A stretch of 64,000 nucleotides of DNA, from NCBI RefSeq assembly GCF_009742725.1, contig NZ_WPHG01000006.1:1-64000 (forward strand), given 5' to 3'. Each line of letters starts with the position of its first letter. The stretch's first letter is position 1. Source of the stretch: Nitratireductor arenosus. Its GTDB lineage: Bacteria > Pseudomonadota > Alphaproteobacteria > Rhizobiales > Rhizobiaceae. The notes under the pieces were generated by a model. It was not told where the DNA came from. It did not search any database and was given only the letters and a program-made list of their open reading frames with translations. Below are positions 44,800-53,884 of the stretch, piece after piece. The translations under genes and the position numbers were made by a program.

Positions 44800-45425
44800 G
44801 CGTAGAGCCTTTCGTAGACGGTGCGGATGATCCCGGCGGTGATGCCCCAGATATACCGGTTGCCATGCGGCATGGTGTAGAAAAACCGTTCGCGGCCGTT
44901 CCACAACCGGCTTTCGCGGTGATGGTTGGCCGGGTCCATCAGGAAACGCAGCGGCACCTCGAAGGCGTCGTCGACCTCGGCGGGGTTGATGGACATTTGG
45001 AATCCGGGGCTGACCGTGGCCAGCACCGGCGCGATGCGGTAGCCGCTGCCGGTGACGTAATCGGGCAGGCGCCCGACAACGGCGACATGGCCGGGATCGA
45101 GGCCGATCTCCTCGCGCGCCTCGCGCAGAGCGGCGAACTCCGCCGTCGCATCGTCGGGATCGATGCGCCCGCCCGGAAAGGCGATCTGGCCGGAATGGTT
45201 GCGCAGCGCGGCCGTGCGCGTGGTCAACAACAGCGTCGCCTCCGCGCCGCGGTCGACCACCGGAACCAGAACCGCCGCGTCGCGCAGCCTGTTGCCCAGG
45301 ATCATGTCCTTGAGCGATGGATTGAGTACGTGGTCACCCAGCTCGACGGCATGTGGCGCCTTCTCGCGAACCGCGCGGCGGCTGAATTCCGCCGCCGTAT
45401 AGGCGGGCGAGTGGCACAGCTCCAT
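44796..45425 (-). CDS. NUDIX hydrolase, CoA pyrophosphatase type (NudL-like)
   Basis: A 209-residue NUDIX enzyme. The motif LRNHSGQIAFPGGRIDPDD (UPF0035 signature) leads into the NUDIX box GGRIDPDDATAEFAALREAREEIG. The Asp in place of the first Glu of the box is usual for this subgroup. It is expected to cleave CoA or its derivatives to 4'-phosphopantetheine and 3',5'-ADP. It overlaps cca by 4 bp (GTGA) and follows DUF1285 by 2 bp. The three genes form one unit divergent from moxR. Confidence 0.88.
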   Translation of the reverse strand: MELCHSPAYTAAEFSRRAVREKAPHAVELGDHVLNPSLKDMILGNRLRDAAVLVPVVDRGAEATLLLTTRTAALRNHSGQIAFPGGRIDPDDATAEFAALREAREEIGLDPGHVAVVGRLPDYVTGSGYRIAPVLATVSPGFQMSINPAEVDDAFEVPLRFLMDPANHHRESRLWNGRERFFYTMPHGNRYIWGITAGIIRTVYERLYA

Positions 45426-45427
45426 CC

Positions 45428-46057
45428 CTATGCACTCAGCCTTTCGAGCTCGGCTGCCGGCATGATCGGAAAAACCGCGCCGCCGGAGCGCACCGCAAAC
45501 ATCGTCTCGCCGTCGACCTCGATCTCCTCGCCGATCTCGACCAATTCGTACATCACCGCCCGCGCCACCAATGCCTCCAGGCGTCCGCGCACCAGCAGAT
45601 AGGGTTTCAGCCCGTTGGTGTCGTCCTCAAGCACGAAGCGCAGCGGGTGGGCGTCGCCGGCCTCCACCACGTCGCCGACATTGGTGCGGAAGGTGAGTTT
45701 CCGGCTTTCGCCGGTGCCCGACACCGCGAGTTCGACCGCCAGGAACGGCGCGTCCTCGACCTTGATCTCGACCTTTTCCACCGGGGTGACCAGATAGGTC
45801 TTGCCGTCGTCGTCCTTGCGCAGAACGGTGGAAAACAGCTGCACCAGCGGCATGCGGCCGATCGGCGTACCCATGTAGAACCAGGTGCCGTCGGCGCGGA
45901 TCTCCATGTCGATGTCGCCGCAATTGTCCGGGTTCCAGCGTTCTACCGGCGCAGCCCCCTTGCCGGCACGCGTCGCGCGCGACACCAAAGCGGCAAGCGA
46001 TCCGGCGTCGCCAGCCTCGTTCAAGCCTTTGCCTTTAGTCTCGGATTGATCGACCAT
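45428..46057 (-). CDS. DUF1285 protein
   Basis: A 209-residue DUF1285-family protein. Characteristic segments are PVERWNPDNCGDIDMEIRADG, TWFYMGTPIGRMPLVQLFSTVLRKDDDG, then YLVTPVEKVEIKVEDAPFLA and FVLEDDTNGLKPYLLVRGRLEAL. DUF1285 structures show a two-barrel lipocalin-like fold with unknown ligand. ATG 46057 is my choice; no ribosome site is convincing, and an ATG at 46123 is an alternative. It is the first gene of the unit with NUDIX and cca, divergent by 133 bp from moxR. Confidence 0.83.
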   Translation of the reverse strand: MVDQSETKGKGLNEAGDAGSLAALVSRATRAGKGAAPVERWNPDNCGDIDMEIRADGTWFYMGTPIGRMPLVQLFSTVLRKDDDGKTYLVTPVEKVEIKVEDAPFLAVELAVSGTGESRKLTFRTNVGDVVEAGDAHPLRFVLEDDTNGLKPYLLVRGRLEALVARAVMYELVEIGEEIEVDGETMFAVRSGGAVFPIMPAAELERLSA

Positions 46058-46190
46058 GGTCACGAAATAGTCACTGTCGTTCCGCTTGTCAGCCACTTTG
46101 GCCGTTTTAAGTTTAAGGTGCATATACCGGAATGGCGCGAATCGGGGGATCATGTCGCCGGTGGCGGTCGATCAGCGAAGGAAAAACGGC

Positions 46191-47198
46191 ATGGGCGTCA
46201 CGGTGAAGCAAAAGGCGGTCGACGAAAAGCAGATGATCGCCGCAGCGGAGAGCGCGCTGGCCGACATTTCCCGGACCCGCGACGCGGTCGGCAAGGTCAT
46301 TTTCGGCCAGGAAGCGGTGGTCGAGCGCACGATGGTGGCAATCCTGGCGGGTGGCCACGCCTTGCTCGTCGGCGTGCCCGGGCTTGCCAAGACCAAGCTG
46401 GTTGAAACGCTGGGCGTGGTCCTGGGGCTCGATTCCAGCCGTATCCAGTTCACCCCCGACCTGATGCCGTCCGACATCCTCGGCTCCGAAGTGATGGAGC
46501 AGGACGACAACGCCAAGCGTTATTTCCGTTTCATCCCCGGCCCGGTTTTCTCCCAGCTCCTGATGGCCGACGAGATCAACCGCGCCAGCCCGCGTACCCA
46601 ATCGGCGCTGTTGCAGTCGATGCAGGAATATCACGTCACCGTGGCCGGCGCGCGACACGACCTGCCCGCCCCCTTCCACGTGCTCGCGACCCAGAACCCG
46701 CTCGAGCAGGAAGGCACCTACCCGCTTCCCGAGGCCCAGCTCGACCGCTTCCTGATGCAGGTCGACATTGTCTATCCCGATATCGAGGCCGAGCGCCGCA
46801 TCCTTCTGGAAACCACCGGCGTCGAGGAGGCCAAGGCCGAAAACGTGCTGTCTTCGCAGCGCCTGCGCGAGATCCAGGCGCTCATTCGCCGCATGCCGGT
46901 ACCCGAAAGCGTCGTCGAAGCGATCCTCGATCTGGTGCGCTCCGCGCGCCCGGGCAACGGCAATGCCGATACCGACAAGCATGTAGCCTGGGGCCCGGGG
47001 CCGCGCGCCAGCCAGGCCCTGACCCTGTGCGCGCGGGCGCGGGCGCTCTATGACGGCCGCCTTGCCCCGTCGGTCGACGATGTGCACGCGCTGGCCGAGC
47101 CGGTGCTGCAGCACCGCATGGCGCTGACCTTCTCTGCACGCGCGGAGGGCATGAACGTGCGCGACGTTATCGCGAGGCTGGTGAAAGAAGGCGGTTGA
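46191..47198 (+). CDS. MoxR-family AAA+ ATPase
   Basis: A 335-residue MoxR-type AAA+ protein, a presumed chaperone that inserts cofactors into or assembles VWA-domain complexes. Walker A is GVPGLAKTK (61-69), Walker B is LLMADEINRA (about 123-132), and the sensor region follows (HVLATQNPLEQEGTYPLPEAQLDR). The ATG at 46191 has AAGGAAAAA upstream. It heads a four-gene unit, moxR-DUF58-DUF4159-membrane protein, the Bat-like (aerotolerance) cluster that is widespread in alphaproteobacteria but functionally unproven there. Confidence 0.92.
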   Translation: MGVTVKQKAVDEKQMIAAAESALADISRTRDAVGKVIFGQEAVVERTMVAILAGGHALLVGVPGLAKTKLVETLGVVLGLDSSRIQFTPDLMPSDILGSEVMEQDDNAKRYFRFIPGPVFSQLLMADEINRASPRTQSALLQSMQEYHVTVAGARHDLPAPFHVLATQNPLEQEGTYPLPEAQLDRFLMQVDIVYPDIEAERRILLETTGVEEAKAENVLSSQRLREIQALIRRMPVPESVVEAILDLVRSARPGNGNADTDKHVAWGPGPRASQALTLCARARALYDGRLAPSVDDVHALAEPVLQHRMALTFSARAEGMNVRDVIARLVKEGG

Positions 47199-48121
47199 TG
47201 GTGGCGCCGATAGGCCAGGCGGCCCCCCCGGTCGCACCAAGCGACGCACTAGCCCGGGGGCGGTCGCGCGCCGCCCTTATTCCCGATCTGCTGGTCGACG
47301 CGCGCCGCATCGTCAATACGGTGATCGCCGGATGGCACGGCCGGCGCAAGCGCGGCATCGGTGAGAATTTCTGGCAGTTCCGCCCCTATGTAGAAGGTGA
47401 GGCGATGTCGCGCATCGACTGGCGCCGCTCCGCCCGCGACGACCAGCACATTTTCGTGCGCGACCGCGAATGGGAGGCGGCCCATACGGTGTGGTTGTGG
47501 GCCGACCCTTCGCCCTCGATGCTCTACCGCTCCGCCAACACACAGGTTTCGAAGGACTCACGCGCTCTGGTGCTGGTGCTGGCGCTGGCCGAGTTGCTGT
47601 CGCGCAGCGGCGAACGCATCGCCTGGCCCGGCCTGTCCGATCCGTTCGTGGCCCGCAACGGCGCCGAGCGCCTCGCCTCGGGCCTGCTACAGGCCAAAAC
47701 CGTGCCCGACCGGCCCGAGCTGGCCGCCATCCGCCGCTTTTCCGACATCGTCATTGCCAGCGATTTCCTCGATCCCGTCGAGGAGACCATGGCATGGCTC
47801 GACGTGCTGGCGCGCCACGGCGTACGCGCCCATCTGATCGAGATTGCCGATCCGGCCGAGGAAAGCTTCCCCTATGCCGGGCGCACCGAGTTTCGCGACC
47901 CCGAGACCGGCGAGAAGCTGACCGCCGGCCGGGCCGAAACCCTGGCTGAGGATTATCGGAAAGCCTATCTGGCGCGCCGCGAGGCGCTGGCCGCCTGGTG
48001 CAAGCGCCTGTCGTGGAGCTACACGGTCAATCACACCGACAGGCTGGCCTCGGAGGCGCTGGTGCAGGTCCACCTGGCACTGAGCGCCGCTTTCGCCCGC
48101 ACGGCGGGAGGGCCGCGATGA
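47198..48121 (+). CDS. DUF58 protein
   Basis: A 307-residue DUF58 protein. The signature GRRKRGIGENFWQFRPYVEGEAMSRIDWRRSAR, in two parts, is followed by a VWA-like fold with LWADPSPSMLYRSA, a degenerate metal-ion site. It starts at ATG 47198, overlapping the moxR stop by one base, and ends with a 4-bp overlap with the next gene. The tight coupling supports a physical complex with MoxR and the two membrane proteins that follow. Confidence 0.9.
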   Translation: MVAPIGQAAPPVAPSDALARGRSRAALIPDLLVDARRIVNTVIAGWHGRRKRGIGENFWQFRPYVEGEAMSRIDWRRSARDDQHIFVRDREWEAAHTVWLWADPSPSMLYRSANTQVSKDSRALVLVLALAELLSRSGERIAWPGLSDPFVARNGAERLASGLLQAKTVPDRPELAAIRRFSDIVIASDFLDPVEETMAWLDVLARHGVRAHLIEIADPAEESFPYAGRTEFRDPETGEKLTAGRAETLAEDYRKAYLARREALAAWCKRLSWSYTVNHTDRLASEALVQVHLALSAAFARTAGGPR

Positions 48122-50940
48122 GTTTCCTGGCTTTCGGCCAGCCTCTGGTGCTGCTCGGCCTGCTCGCGCTGCCCGTCATCTGGTGGCTGCTGCGGCTGAC
48201 GCCGCCCAAGCCCCAGTCCGAGCTCTTTCCGCCGCTGCGTATCCTGGCGCGCGTACTGAAAAAGGAGGAGACACCGCATCAAAGCCCGTGGTGGTTGACC
48301 TTGTTGCGGCTCGTGATGGCCGCGCTGGTGATCCTCGCGCTCGCCGAGCCGACCTTCCGCCCGCGGGAAAAACTCCAGACAGCCGGCGAGGCGCTGGCAC
48401 TGGTCATCGACAATGGCTGGGCGTCGGCGGCGGACTGGGACCTGCGCGTCGCCACCGCCGAACGGCTGATCACCGACGCCACCGAAAGCGGCACCCCGGT
48501 CGTGCTGGCGCTGACGGCCGAAAAACCGAATGCCGAGATCGGTCCCTTCGACGCCGAGGAAGCTCGCAACCGGTTGCGGGCGGCCGAACCCCGGCCGGTG
48601 CCGGTCGACCGCGCTGCGATCTTCGGCCGGGTGGCCGGGACGCTGGAAGCCCTGCCTGCCGCGACGGTCGCCGTGCTTTCCGACGGCCTCGCCACCGCCG
48701 GCGACGAGGCCGCCTTCGCGCAATTGTTGGGCGGAACGGCCGGCGAACTAGTCTGGATCACACCGGAGCGGCTGGCCATGATCGGCCTGACCGCCACGGA
48801 AAACCGGCCCGATCATTTCGCAGTCACCGCGGTGCGGGCCTCGGCCGAGACCGGTCCGCGCCAAGTGACAGCCGGCGCCTTCGACGACCGCGGGCGACGC
48901 ATCGCCGACACCGCATTCGCCTTCGCCCCCGGCGAGACAGTCGCGACGGCTGAGTTGCGGGTTCCGTTCGAGCTGCGCAACGACTTCGCCACCATCCGCG
49001 TCGACGGCGAGAACCAGGCCGCCGCCGTCAGGGTTCTGGACGAGAACTCCAAGCGCCGCCGCGTCGGGCTGGTCTCGCAGGCCGAAGGTGACCAGGCCCA
49101 GCCACTGTTGTCACCGCTCTATTACATTGAGCGCGCGCTCGAACCCTTTGCCGATCTGGTCGAGGCGCCGACCTCCGATCTTGCGCAGGCGATTCCGGAA
49201 CTGCTCGAACGCAAACCGGCCCTGATCGTCATGGCCGATGTCGGCACCCTGCCGGACGCTGCCCGCGAGGCGCTAATCGAATGGGTCGAGGGTGGCGGAA
49301 CGCTGGTGCGTTTTGCCGGATCGCGCCTTGCCGCGGCCGACAATGATGACGCGTTGCTTCCGGTCCGCCTGCGGCTCGGCGAACGCGCGCTCGGCGGATC
49401 GCTGACCTGGACCGAACCGCAGCCGGTCGCCGAATTTCCGCGCAACGGGCCGTTTGCAGACCTGAGACCGCCGCGCGACGTCACCGTCACACGCCAGGTG
49501 CTGGCCGAGCCGACACCGGATCTTTTCGAACATAGCTGGGCCAACCTCGCCGACGGCACGCCGCTGGTCACCGGTGCGGCGCGCGGCGAAGGAACGATCG
49601 CGCTGTTCCACGTCACTCCCGAGGCGACCTGGTCCAGCCTGCCGATCTCCGGCAGCTTCGTCGACATGTTGCGGCGGCTGGTGCAGATGTCGCGCAATCA
49701 AGGCGCGATCGAGGCTTCGGCCAATGGCAATGTTCAAACGCTCGCGCCGTTCCGCATGATCGCCGCCGACGGCATGCTTACACCGCCGACACCGGACGCC
49801 AAGCCGCTCGCGACCGGCGGCGCGCAGGCCGTGACAATCGAAAACCCGCCCGGCCTCTACGGCACCGAGGAAGGGCTTGTGGCTCACAATCTGCTCGGTG
49901 CCGAGGCCACGCTCGCCACCATCGAGCGCCCGGCGACCGACTTGCCGGTCTCGACCGCCGCCTATGCGCTCGACCAGTCGCGCGACCTGCGCGGTCCGCT
50001 GATCGGGCTGGCGCTGGCGCTGATGGTCCTGGACACGCTGGCCGTATTCTGGATCGGCGGCGTGTTTTCCCGGCGACGGCGCGCCATGCCCAGGACGGCG
50101 GGCGCGGCGCTTCTGGCCGTCGCACTCGGCGCTGGTCTCTTGATCGGTGCGGGCGACAGGGCCGCCGCCGAGGACGCCAAGCCGGGCGACGCCGAGGCGA
50201 TCGCGGCGATCTCGACCACCCGCATCGCCTATGTGCTGACCGGCGACGCCGCGCTCGACGCCGTCAGCCGCGCCGGCATCGCCGGGCTTACCCGCTTCCT
50301 GATCGACAAGACCGCGCTCGAACCCGGTCCGCCGGCCGGTGTCGACATCGCCAGCGACGAGCTGGCCTTTTATCCGCTGATCTACTGGCCGGTCGATCCA
50401 GCCGCGCCCATGCCCTCGCAGGCCGCCATCGCCCGCGTCGACGCCTATATGCGCCAGGGCGGCTCGGTGCTGTTCGACACGCGCGACCAATATGCGACCG
50501 GCTTCGACCTGTCCGGCGCGGCAAGCCCGGCCACGCGGCGACTGCGCGACATCCTCTCGGACCTGAACGTGCCGCCGCTCGAGCCGGTGCCGGAGGACCA
50601 CGTGCTGACGAAGTCCTTCTACATCCTGCACAATTTCCCCGGCCGCTACGCCGGCGGCCCGCTTTGGGTGGAGGCTTCGCTCAACGCGCAAAGCAGCGAC
50701 GGCCGGCCGGTAAGGACCGGCGACGGCGTCTCGCCAATCCTGATAACCGCCAACGATCTCGCCGGCGCCTGGGCGGTCGACGCCAATGGCGATCCGCTGT
50801 TGCCGACGGTGCCGGCCGATCCGATGCAGCGTGTCTACGCGCTTCGCACCGGCGTCAACATCATGATGTACATGCTGACCGGCAACTACAAATCGGACCA
50901 GGTACATGTGCCGGTCCTTCTCGAACGGCTCGGACAATAG
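48118..50940 (+). CDS. BatA-like/DUF4159 membrane protein
   Basis: A 940-residue membrane protein. The N-terminal BatA-like part has helices at about 6-27 (PLVLLGLLALPVIWWLLRLT) and 58-78 (WWLTLLRLVMAALVILALAE). A long soluble region follows. Two more helices lie near 635-655 and 665-685, and the C-terminal DUF4159 domain (from about 700) has RIAYVLTGDAALDAVSRAGI, LAFYPLIYWPVDPAAPMPSQ and VLFDTRDQYATG. It is translationally coupled to DUF58 (ATGA) and followed nine bases later by the last gene. The function is unproven; it is likely an assembly scaffold partner of MoxR. Confidence 0.88.
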   Translation: MSFLAFGQPLVLLGLLALPVIWWLLRLTPPKPQSELFPPLRILARVLKKEETPHQSPWWLTLLRLVMAALVILALAEPTFRPREKLQTAGEALALVIDNGWASAADWDLRVATAERLITDATESGTPVVLALTAEKPNAEIGPFDAEEARNRLRAAEPRPVPVDRAAIFGRVAGTLEALPAATVAVLSDGLATAGDEAAFAQLLGGTAGELVWITPERLAMIGLTATENRPDHFAVTAVRASAETGPRQVTAGAFDDRGRRIADTAFAFAPGETVATAELRVPFELRNDFATIRVDGENQAAAVRVLDENSKRRRVGLVSQAEGDQAQPLLSPLYYIERALEPFADLVEAPTSDLAQAIPELLERKPALIVMADVGTLPDAAREALIEWVEGGGTLVRFAGSRLAAADNDDALLPVRLRLGERALGGSLTWTEPQPVAEFPRNGPFADLRPPRDVTVTRQVLAEPTPDLFEHSWANLADGTPLVTGAARGEGTIALFHVTPEATWSSLPISGSFVDMLRRLVQMSRNQGAIEASANGNVQTLAPFRMIAADGMLTPPTPDAKPLATGGAQAVTIENPPGLYGTEEGLVAHNLLGAEATLATIERPATDLPVSTAAYALDQSRDLRGPLIGLALALMVLDTLAVFWIGGVFSRRRRAMPRTAGAALLAVALGAGLLIGAGDRAAAEDAKPGDAEAIAAISTTRIAYVLTGDAALDAVSRAGIAGLTRFLIDKTALEPGPPAGVDIASDELAFYPLIYWPVDPAAPMPSQAAIARVDAYMRQGGSVLFDTRDQYATGFDLSGAASPATRRLRDILSDLNVPPLEPVPEDHVLTKSFYILHNFPGRYAGGPLWVEASLNAQSSDGRPVRTGDGVSPILITANDLAGAWAVDANGDPLLPTVPADPMQRVYALRTGVNIMMYMLTGNYKSDQVHVPVLLERLGQ

Positions 50941-50949
50941 GAGCGGCTG

Positions 50950-53019
50950 ATGAACTGGTCGCTCGCCTTCGAACCGCTCCTGTCCTGGCCGCTTATGGCG
51001 GCCCTCGCAGTGCCGATGGCACTGCTTGCCCTGGCCGCGCTCTATTTCCGCCAGCGCGGCGCGCTGTTGCGCGTCGCCGCCTTCGCCGCCCTGGCGCTCG
51101 CCCTCCTCAATCCGGTCCTTCTCGACGAGGAACGCGATCCGCTGCAAAGCGTGGTCGCCATCGTCGTCGACCGCAGCCAGAGCCAGGATATCGGCGCGCG
51201 CGCCGCGACCACCGACCAGACCGTCGAGGAGTTGAAGGCGAGACTCGGCCGGTTCAGTCAGTTCGACGTGCGCGTGGTCGAGGCCGGCCGGGTGAGCGAG
51301 ACTGACGACCGGACCCAGACCCGGCTGTTTTCGGCGCTGGAAAGCGTGTTTCGCGACGTGCCTCCCTCGCGCATCGGAGGCGCGGTGATGGTCACCGACG
51401 GCCAGGTGCACGACGTTCCAGCCGCCTTCGACGGGTTGCCGGGTCCGCTGCATGCGCTGATCACCGGCGAAGACGACGAACGCGACCGCCGCGTGCGTTT
51501 CGTCAATGCGCCGCGTTTCGGTATCGTCGACAAGCCGCTGTCCATGTCCTATCGCGTCATCGGCACCGGCGAGGAAGGCCAGCCTATAGACGTGCGGGTT
51601 TCGATCAACGGCGAACAGGTGGCGCTGGAGCGCGCCATCGTCGGCTCGGAAATGCCGCTTGAGATCACCGTGCCGGGCGCCGGGCGCAACATCGTGGAAT
51701 TGTCGGTCGAACGTGCCGAAGGCGAGATCACCGACGCCAACAACCGCGCGATCGCTATCGTCGACGGCATTCGCGAGAACCTGCGGGTACTGCTGGTGTC
51801 GGGCGAACCGCATGCCGGCGAGCGCACCTGGCGCAACCTTCTGAAGTCCGACGCGGCAGTCGACCTGGTTCATTTCACTATTCTTCGGCCACCGGAAAAA
51901 CAGGACGGCACGCCGATCAACGATCTGTCGCTGATCGCCTTTCCCACCCGCGAGCTGTTTGTCGAGAAGATCAACGATTTCGACCTGATCATCTTCGACC
52001 GCTACCAGCATCGCGACGTGCTGCCGATCCTTTATTACGACTACATCGCCGAATATGTAGAACGCGGTGGCGCGCTTTTGATCGCCGCCGGCCCCGAATA
52101 TGCGGGCGAGCAGTCGATCTCGCGCACGCCGTTGATGTCGGCTCTGCCCGCCCTGCCGACCGGGACCGTGATCGAGGAAGCGTTTTATCCGCGCCTGACG
52201 GAAACCGGTGCCCGCCACCCGGTGACGCGCGGGCTGGAAGGTTCCGGGCAGGAGCCGCCCAACTGGAGCCGCTGGTTCCGTCTGGTTGGCATTTCGCGGC
52301 CATTGGGCGATGTCGTCATGAAAGGGCCGCGCGAGGAACCGCTGCTGCTGCTCAATCGCAATGGCGAGGGCCGGGTCGGCATGTTTTTGTCCGACCAGGG
52401 CTGGCTGTGGGCACGCGGATTCGAGGGCGGCGGGCCGCATGTCTCGCTCTACCGCCGCATCGCCCACTGGCTGATGAAGGAACCGGAACTGGAAGAGGAA
52501 CGCCTGACGGCGGCCGGCCGCGGCATGACGCTTGAGGTGAGCCGGCAGACGATGAGCGACGAGGCCGGGCCGGCGCGGGTCATCACCCCGTCTGGCGCGA
52601 CGATGGATCTGCCGCTGGTCGCCGGCCGGCCGGGACTTTTTTCCGGCAGCGCCACGGTCGAGGAGATCGGCCTCTACCAGGTCGCCAACGGCGATCTGAC
52701 CGCGCTTGCGCATGTCGGCCCGGTCAACGCCCCGGAATTCGCCGAAACCGTATCGACCCCCGATGTGCTACGGCCGGCGGCCGAGGCGACGGGCGGTGGC
52801 GTCCGCCGCCTCGCCGGCTTCGGCGGGCGGCTCGCAATGCCCGGCATCGTTCCCGTTCGCGCCAGCGGGGAAGCGTCGGGACGCGACTGGATCGGCCTGC
52901 GCACGACCCGCGACAGCGTTCTCAAATCGGTCAACCGCGTGCCGTTGTTCGCTGGCTTTTTCGGCCTGGCGCTGCTGCTGTTCGCCTTCTGCGCCATGTG
53001 GTACCGCGAGGGACGCTGA
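50950..53019 (+). CDS. Membrane protein of Bat-like cluster (glutamine amidotransferase-like/VWA-like)
   Basis: A 689-residue membrane protein. Two N-terminal helices occur at about 15-34 and 38-56 (PLMAALAVPMALLALAALYF; LRVAAFAALALALLNPVLL). A large soluble section with VWA-like beta strands follows (VVAIVVDRSQSQDIG; GGAVMVTDGQVHDVP), and one C-terminal helix ends it (FAGFFGLALLLFAFCAMW). The region DLIIFDRYQHRDVLPI and GGALLIAAGPEY resembles the class I glutamine amidotransferase-like domain found in such proteins. It ends the moxR cluster. Function unknown. Confidence 0.82.
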   Translation: MNWSLAFEPLLSWPLMAALAVPMALLALAALYFRQRGALLRVAAFAALALALLNPVLLDEERDPLQSVVAIVVDRSQSQDIGARAATTDQTVEELKARLGRFSQFDVRVVEAGRVSETDDRTQTRLFSALESVFRDVPPSRIGGAVMVTDGQVHDVPAAFDGLPGPLHALITGEDDERDRRVRFVNAPRFGIVDKPLSMSYRVIGTGEEGQPIDVRVSINGEQVALERAIVGSEMPLEITVPGAGRNIVELSVERAEGEITDANNRAIAIVDGIRENLRVLLVSGEPHAGERTWRNLLKSDAAVDLVHFTILRPPEKQDGTPINDLSLIAFPTRELFVEKINDFDLIIFDRYQHRDVLPILYYDYIAEYVERGGALLIAAGPEYAGEQSISRTPLMSALPALPTGTVIEEAFYPRLTETGARHPVTRGLEGSGQEPPNWSRWFRLVGISRPLGDVVMKGPREEPLLLLNRNGEGRVGMFLSDQGWLWARGFEGGGPHVSLYRRIAHWLMKEPELEEERLTAAGRGMTLEVSRQTMSDEAGPARVITPSGATMDLPLVAGRPGLFSGSATVEEIGLYQVANGDLTALAHVGPVNAPEFAETVSTPDVLRPAAEATGGGVRRLAGFGGRLAMPGIVPVRASGEASGRDWIGLRTTRDSVLKSVNRVPLFAGFFGLALLLFAFCAMWYREGR

Positions 53020-53101
53020 CCCGCCGCGAGCGCGGCTGCGAGCGCGAGCCGGGCGAGTGATCGGTCGAAGCGATCGATCGATTGGTCCGCCTTCGGCACC
53101 G

Positions 53102-53611
53102 CTACGCGGCAACGGCGTGATCGGCGTGCGTCATAACGCCTTGTAGTGCGTCGAGCGCGCCGCCGGAAATCTCATGGATCAAGAGCCGGTTCGGATCGAC
53201 CGGGCGCGGCATGACGATGCGCCGGGCCGGAACGCGCCGGAAGCCGAGCGGGCCGTAATAGGGTTCGTCGCCGACCAGGATGACGGCGGGAGCGCCGGCC
53301 GCACGGGCTGCCTCGACAGCGACACGGACCAATTCGCGCCCGATTCCCCTGTCCTTGAAGGCCGGCTTCACGGCCAGCGGACCGAGCAGCAGCGCCCGCC
53401 CCGCGCCGGCCGCGACGCGGGTGAGCCGGACGGTCGCGACTACCTCTCCGTCATGCACGGCAACAAAGGACAGCGCCCGCTCATGCGGGCCGCCTTCGCG
53501 GATCTTGTAGGCCGCGCGCGCATAGCGACCGGGCCCGAAGGCTTCGGCATTGATCTCTTCGATGGCGTGATCATGTTCGGCCGTCTCGGCCAGATAGGCA
53601 ATGTCGAGCAT
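53102..53611 (-). CDS. GNAT-family N-acetyltransferase
   Basis: A 169-residue GNAT protein. The acetyl-CoA motif A is LGPLAVKPAFKDRGIGRELV, followed by motif B APAVILVGDEPYYGPLGFRRV. The domain resembles the YhbS-type acetyltransferases. The ATG at 53611 starts MLDIAYLAETAEHDHAI. It is convergent with the Bat-like cluster; the substrate is not predictable. The divergent GST-type gene starts 273 bp away; that intergenic stretch shows nothing recognisable to me. Confidence 0.85.
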   Translation of the reverse strand: MLDIAYLAETAEHDHAIEEINAEAFGPGRYARAAYKIREGGPHERALSFVAVHDGEVVATVRLTRVAAGAGRALLLGPLAVKPAFKDRGIGRELVRVAVEAARAAGAPAVILVGDEPYYGPLGFRRVPARRIVMPRPVDPNRLLIHEISGGALDALQGVMTHADHAVAA

Positions 53612-53884
53612 GGTGTTCCGTATCGCAAAACGGTGACGACAGCCGCCCGAGGGCGGAAGGCAAACGCGGCTACCCGCGCGGGCTTGGTCGTCGTCGCTGG
53701 ATACGGTTCATGTCCGCTTGGCCCCTTTGGAAGCCTCAGCTAGCACCAATTCGCCCACCGGTCCACGCGAAAATAGACCGGTTGCGGCCGATGTCGCCGG
53801 GACGGTGACGATCCGTTCAAGGCCGGATGGGCTGTGAAATCCGGGACCAATGCCTAGATTGGTCACCAGCAAGGGAGTTCCGGC

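Noticed and set aside
49273-52713. Open frame of 1146 codons antisense to the DUF4159 and VWA-like genes
   Set aside because: Same cause: complement of two well-supported membrane-protein genes, with unnatural composition and no domain.
53020-53101. Dense short inverted and direct repeats (GCGAGCGCG, CGATCGATCGAT)
   Set aside because: They are short, typical of GC-rich intergenic DNA, have no T-tract and no array structure; neither a CRISPR nor a clear terminator.
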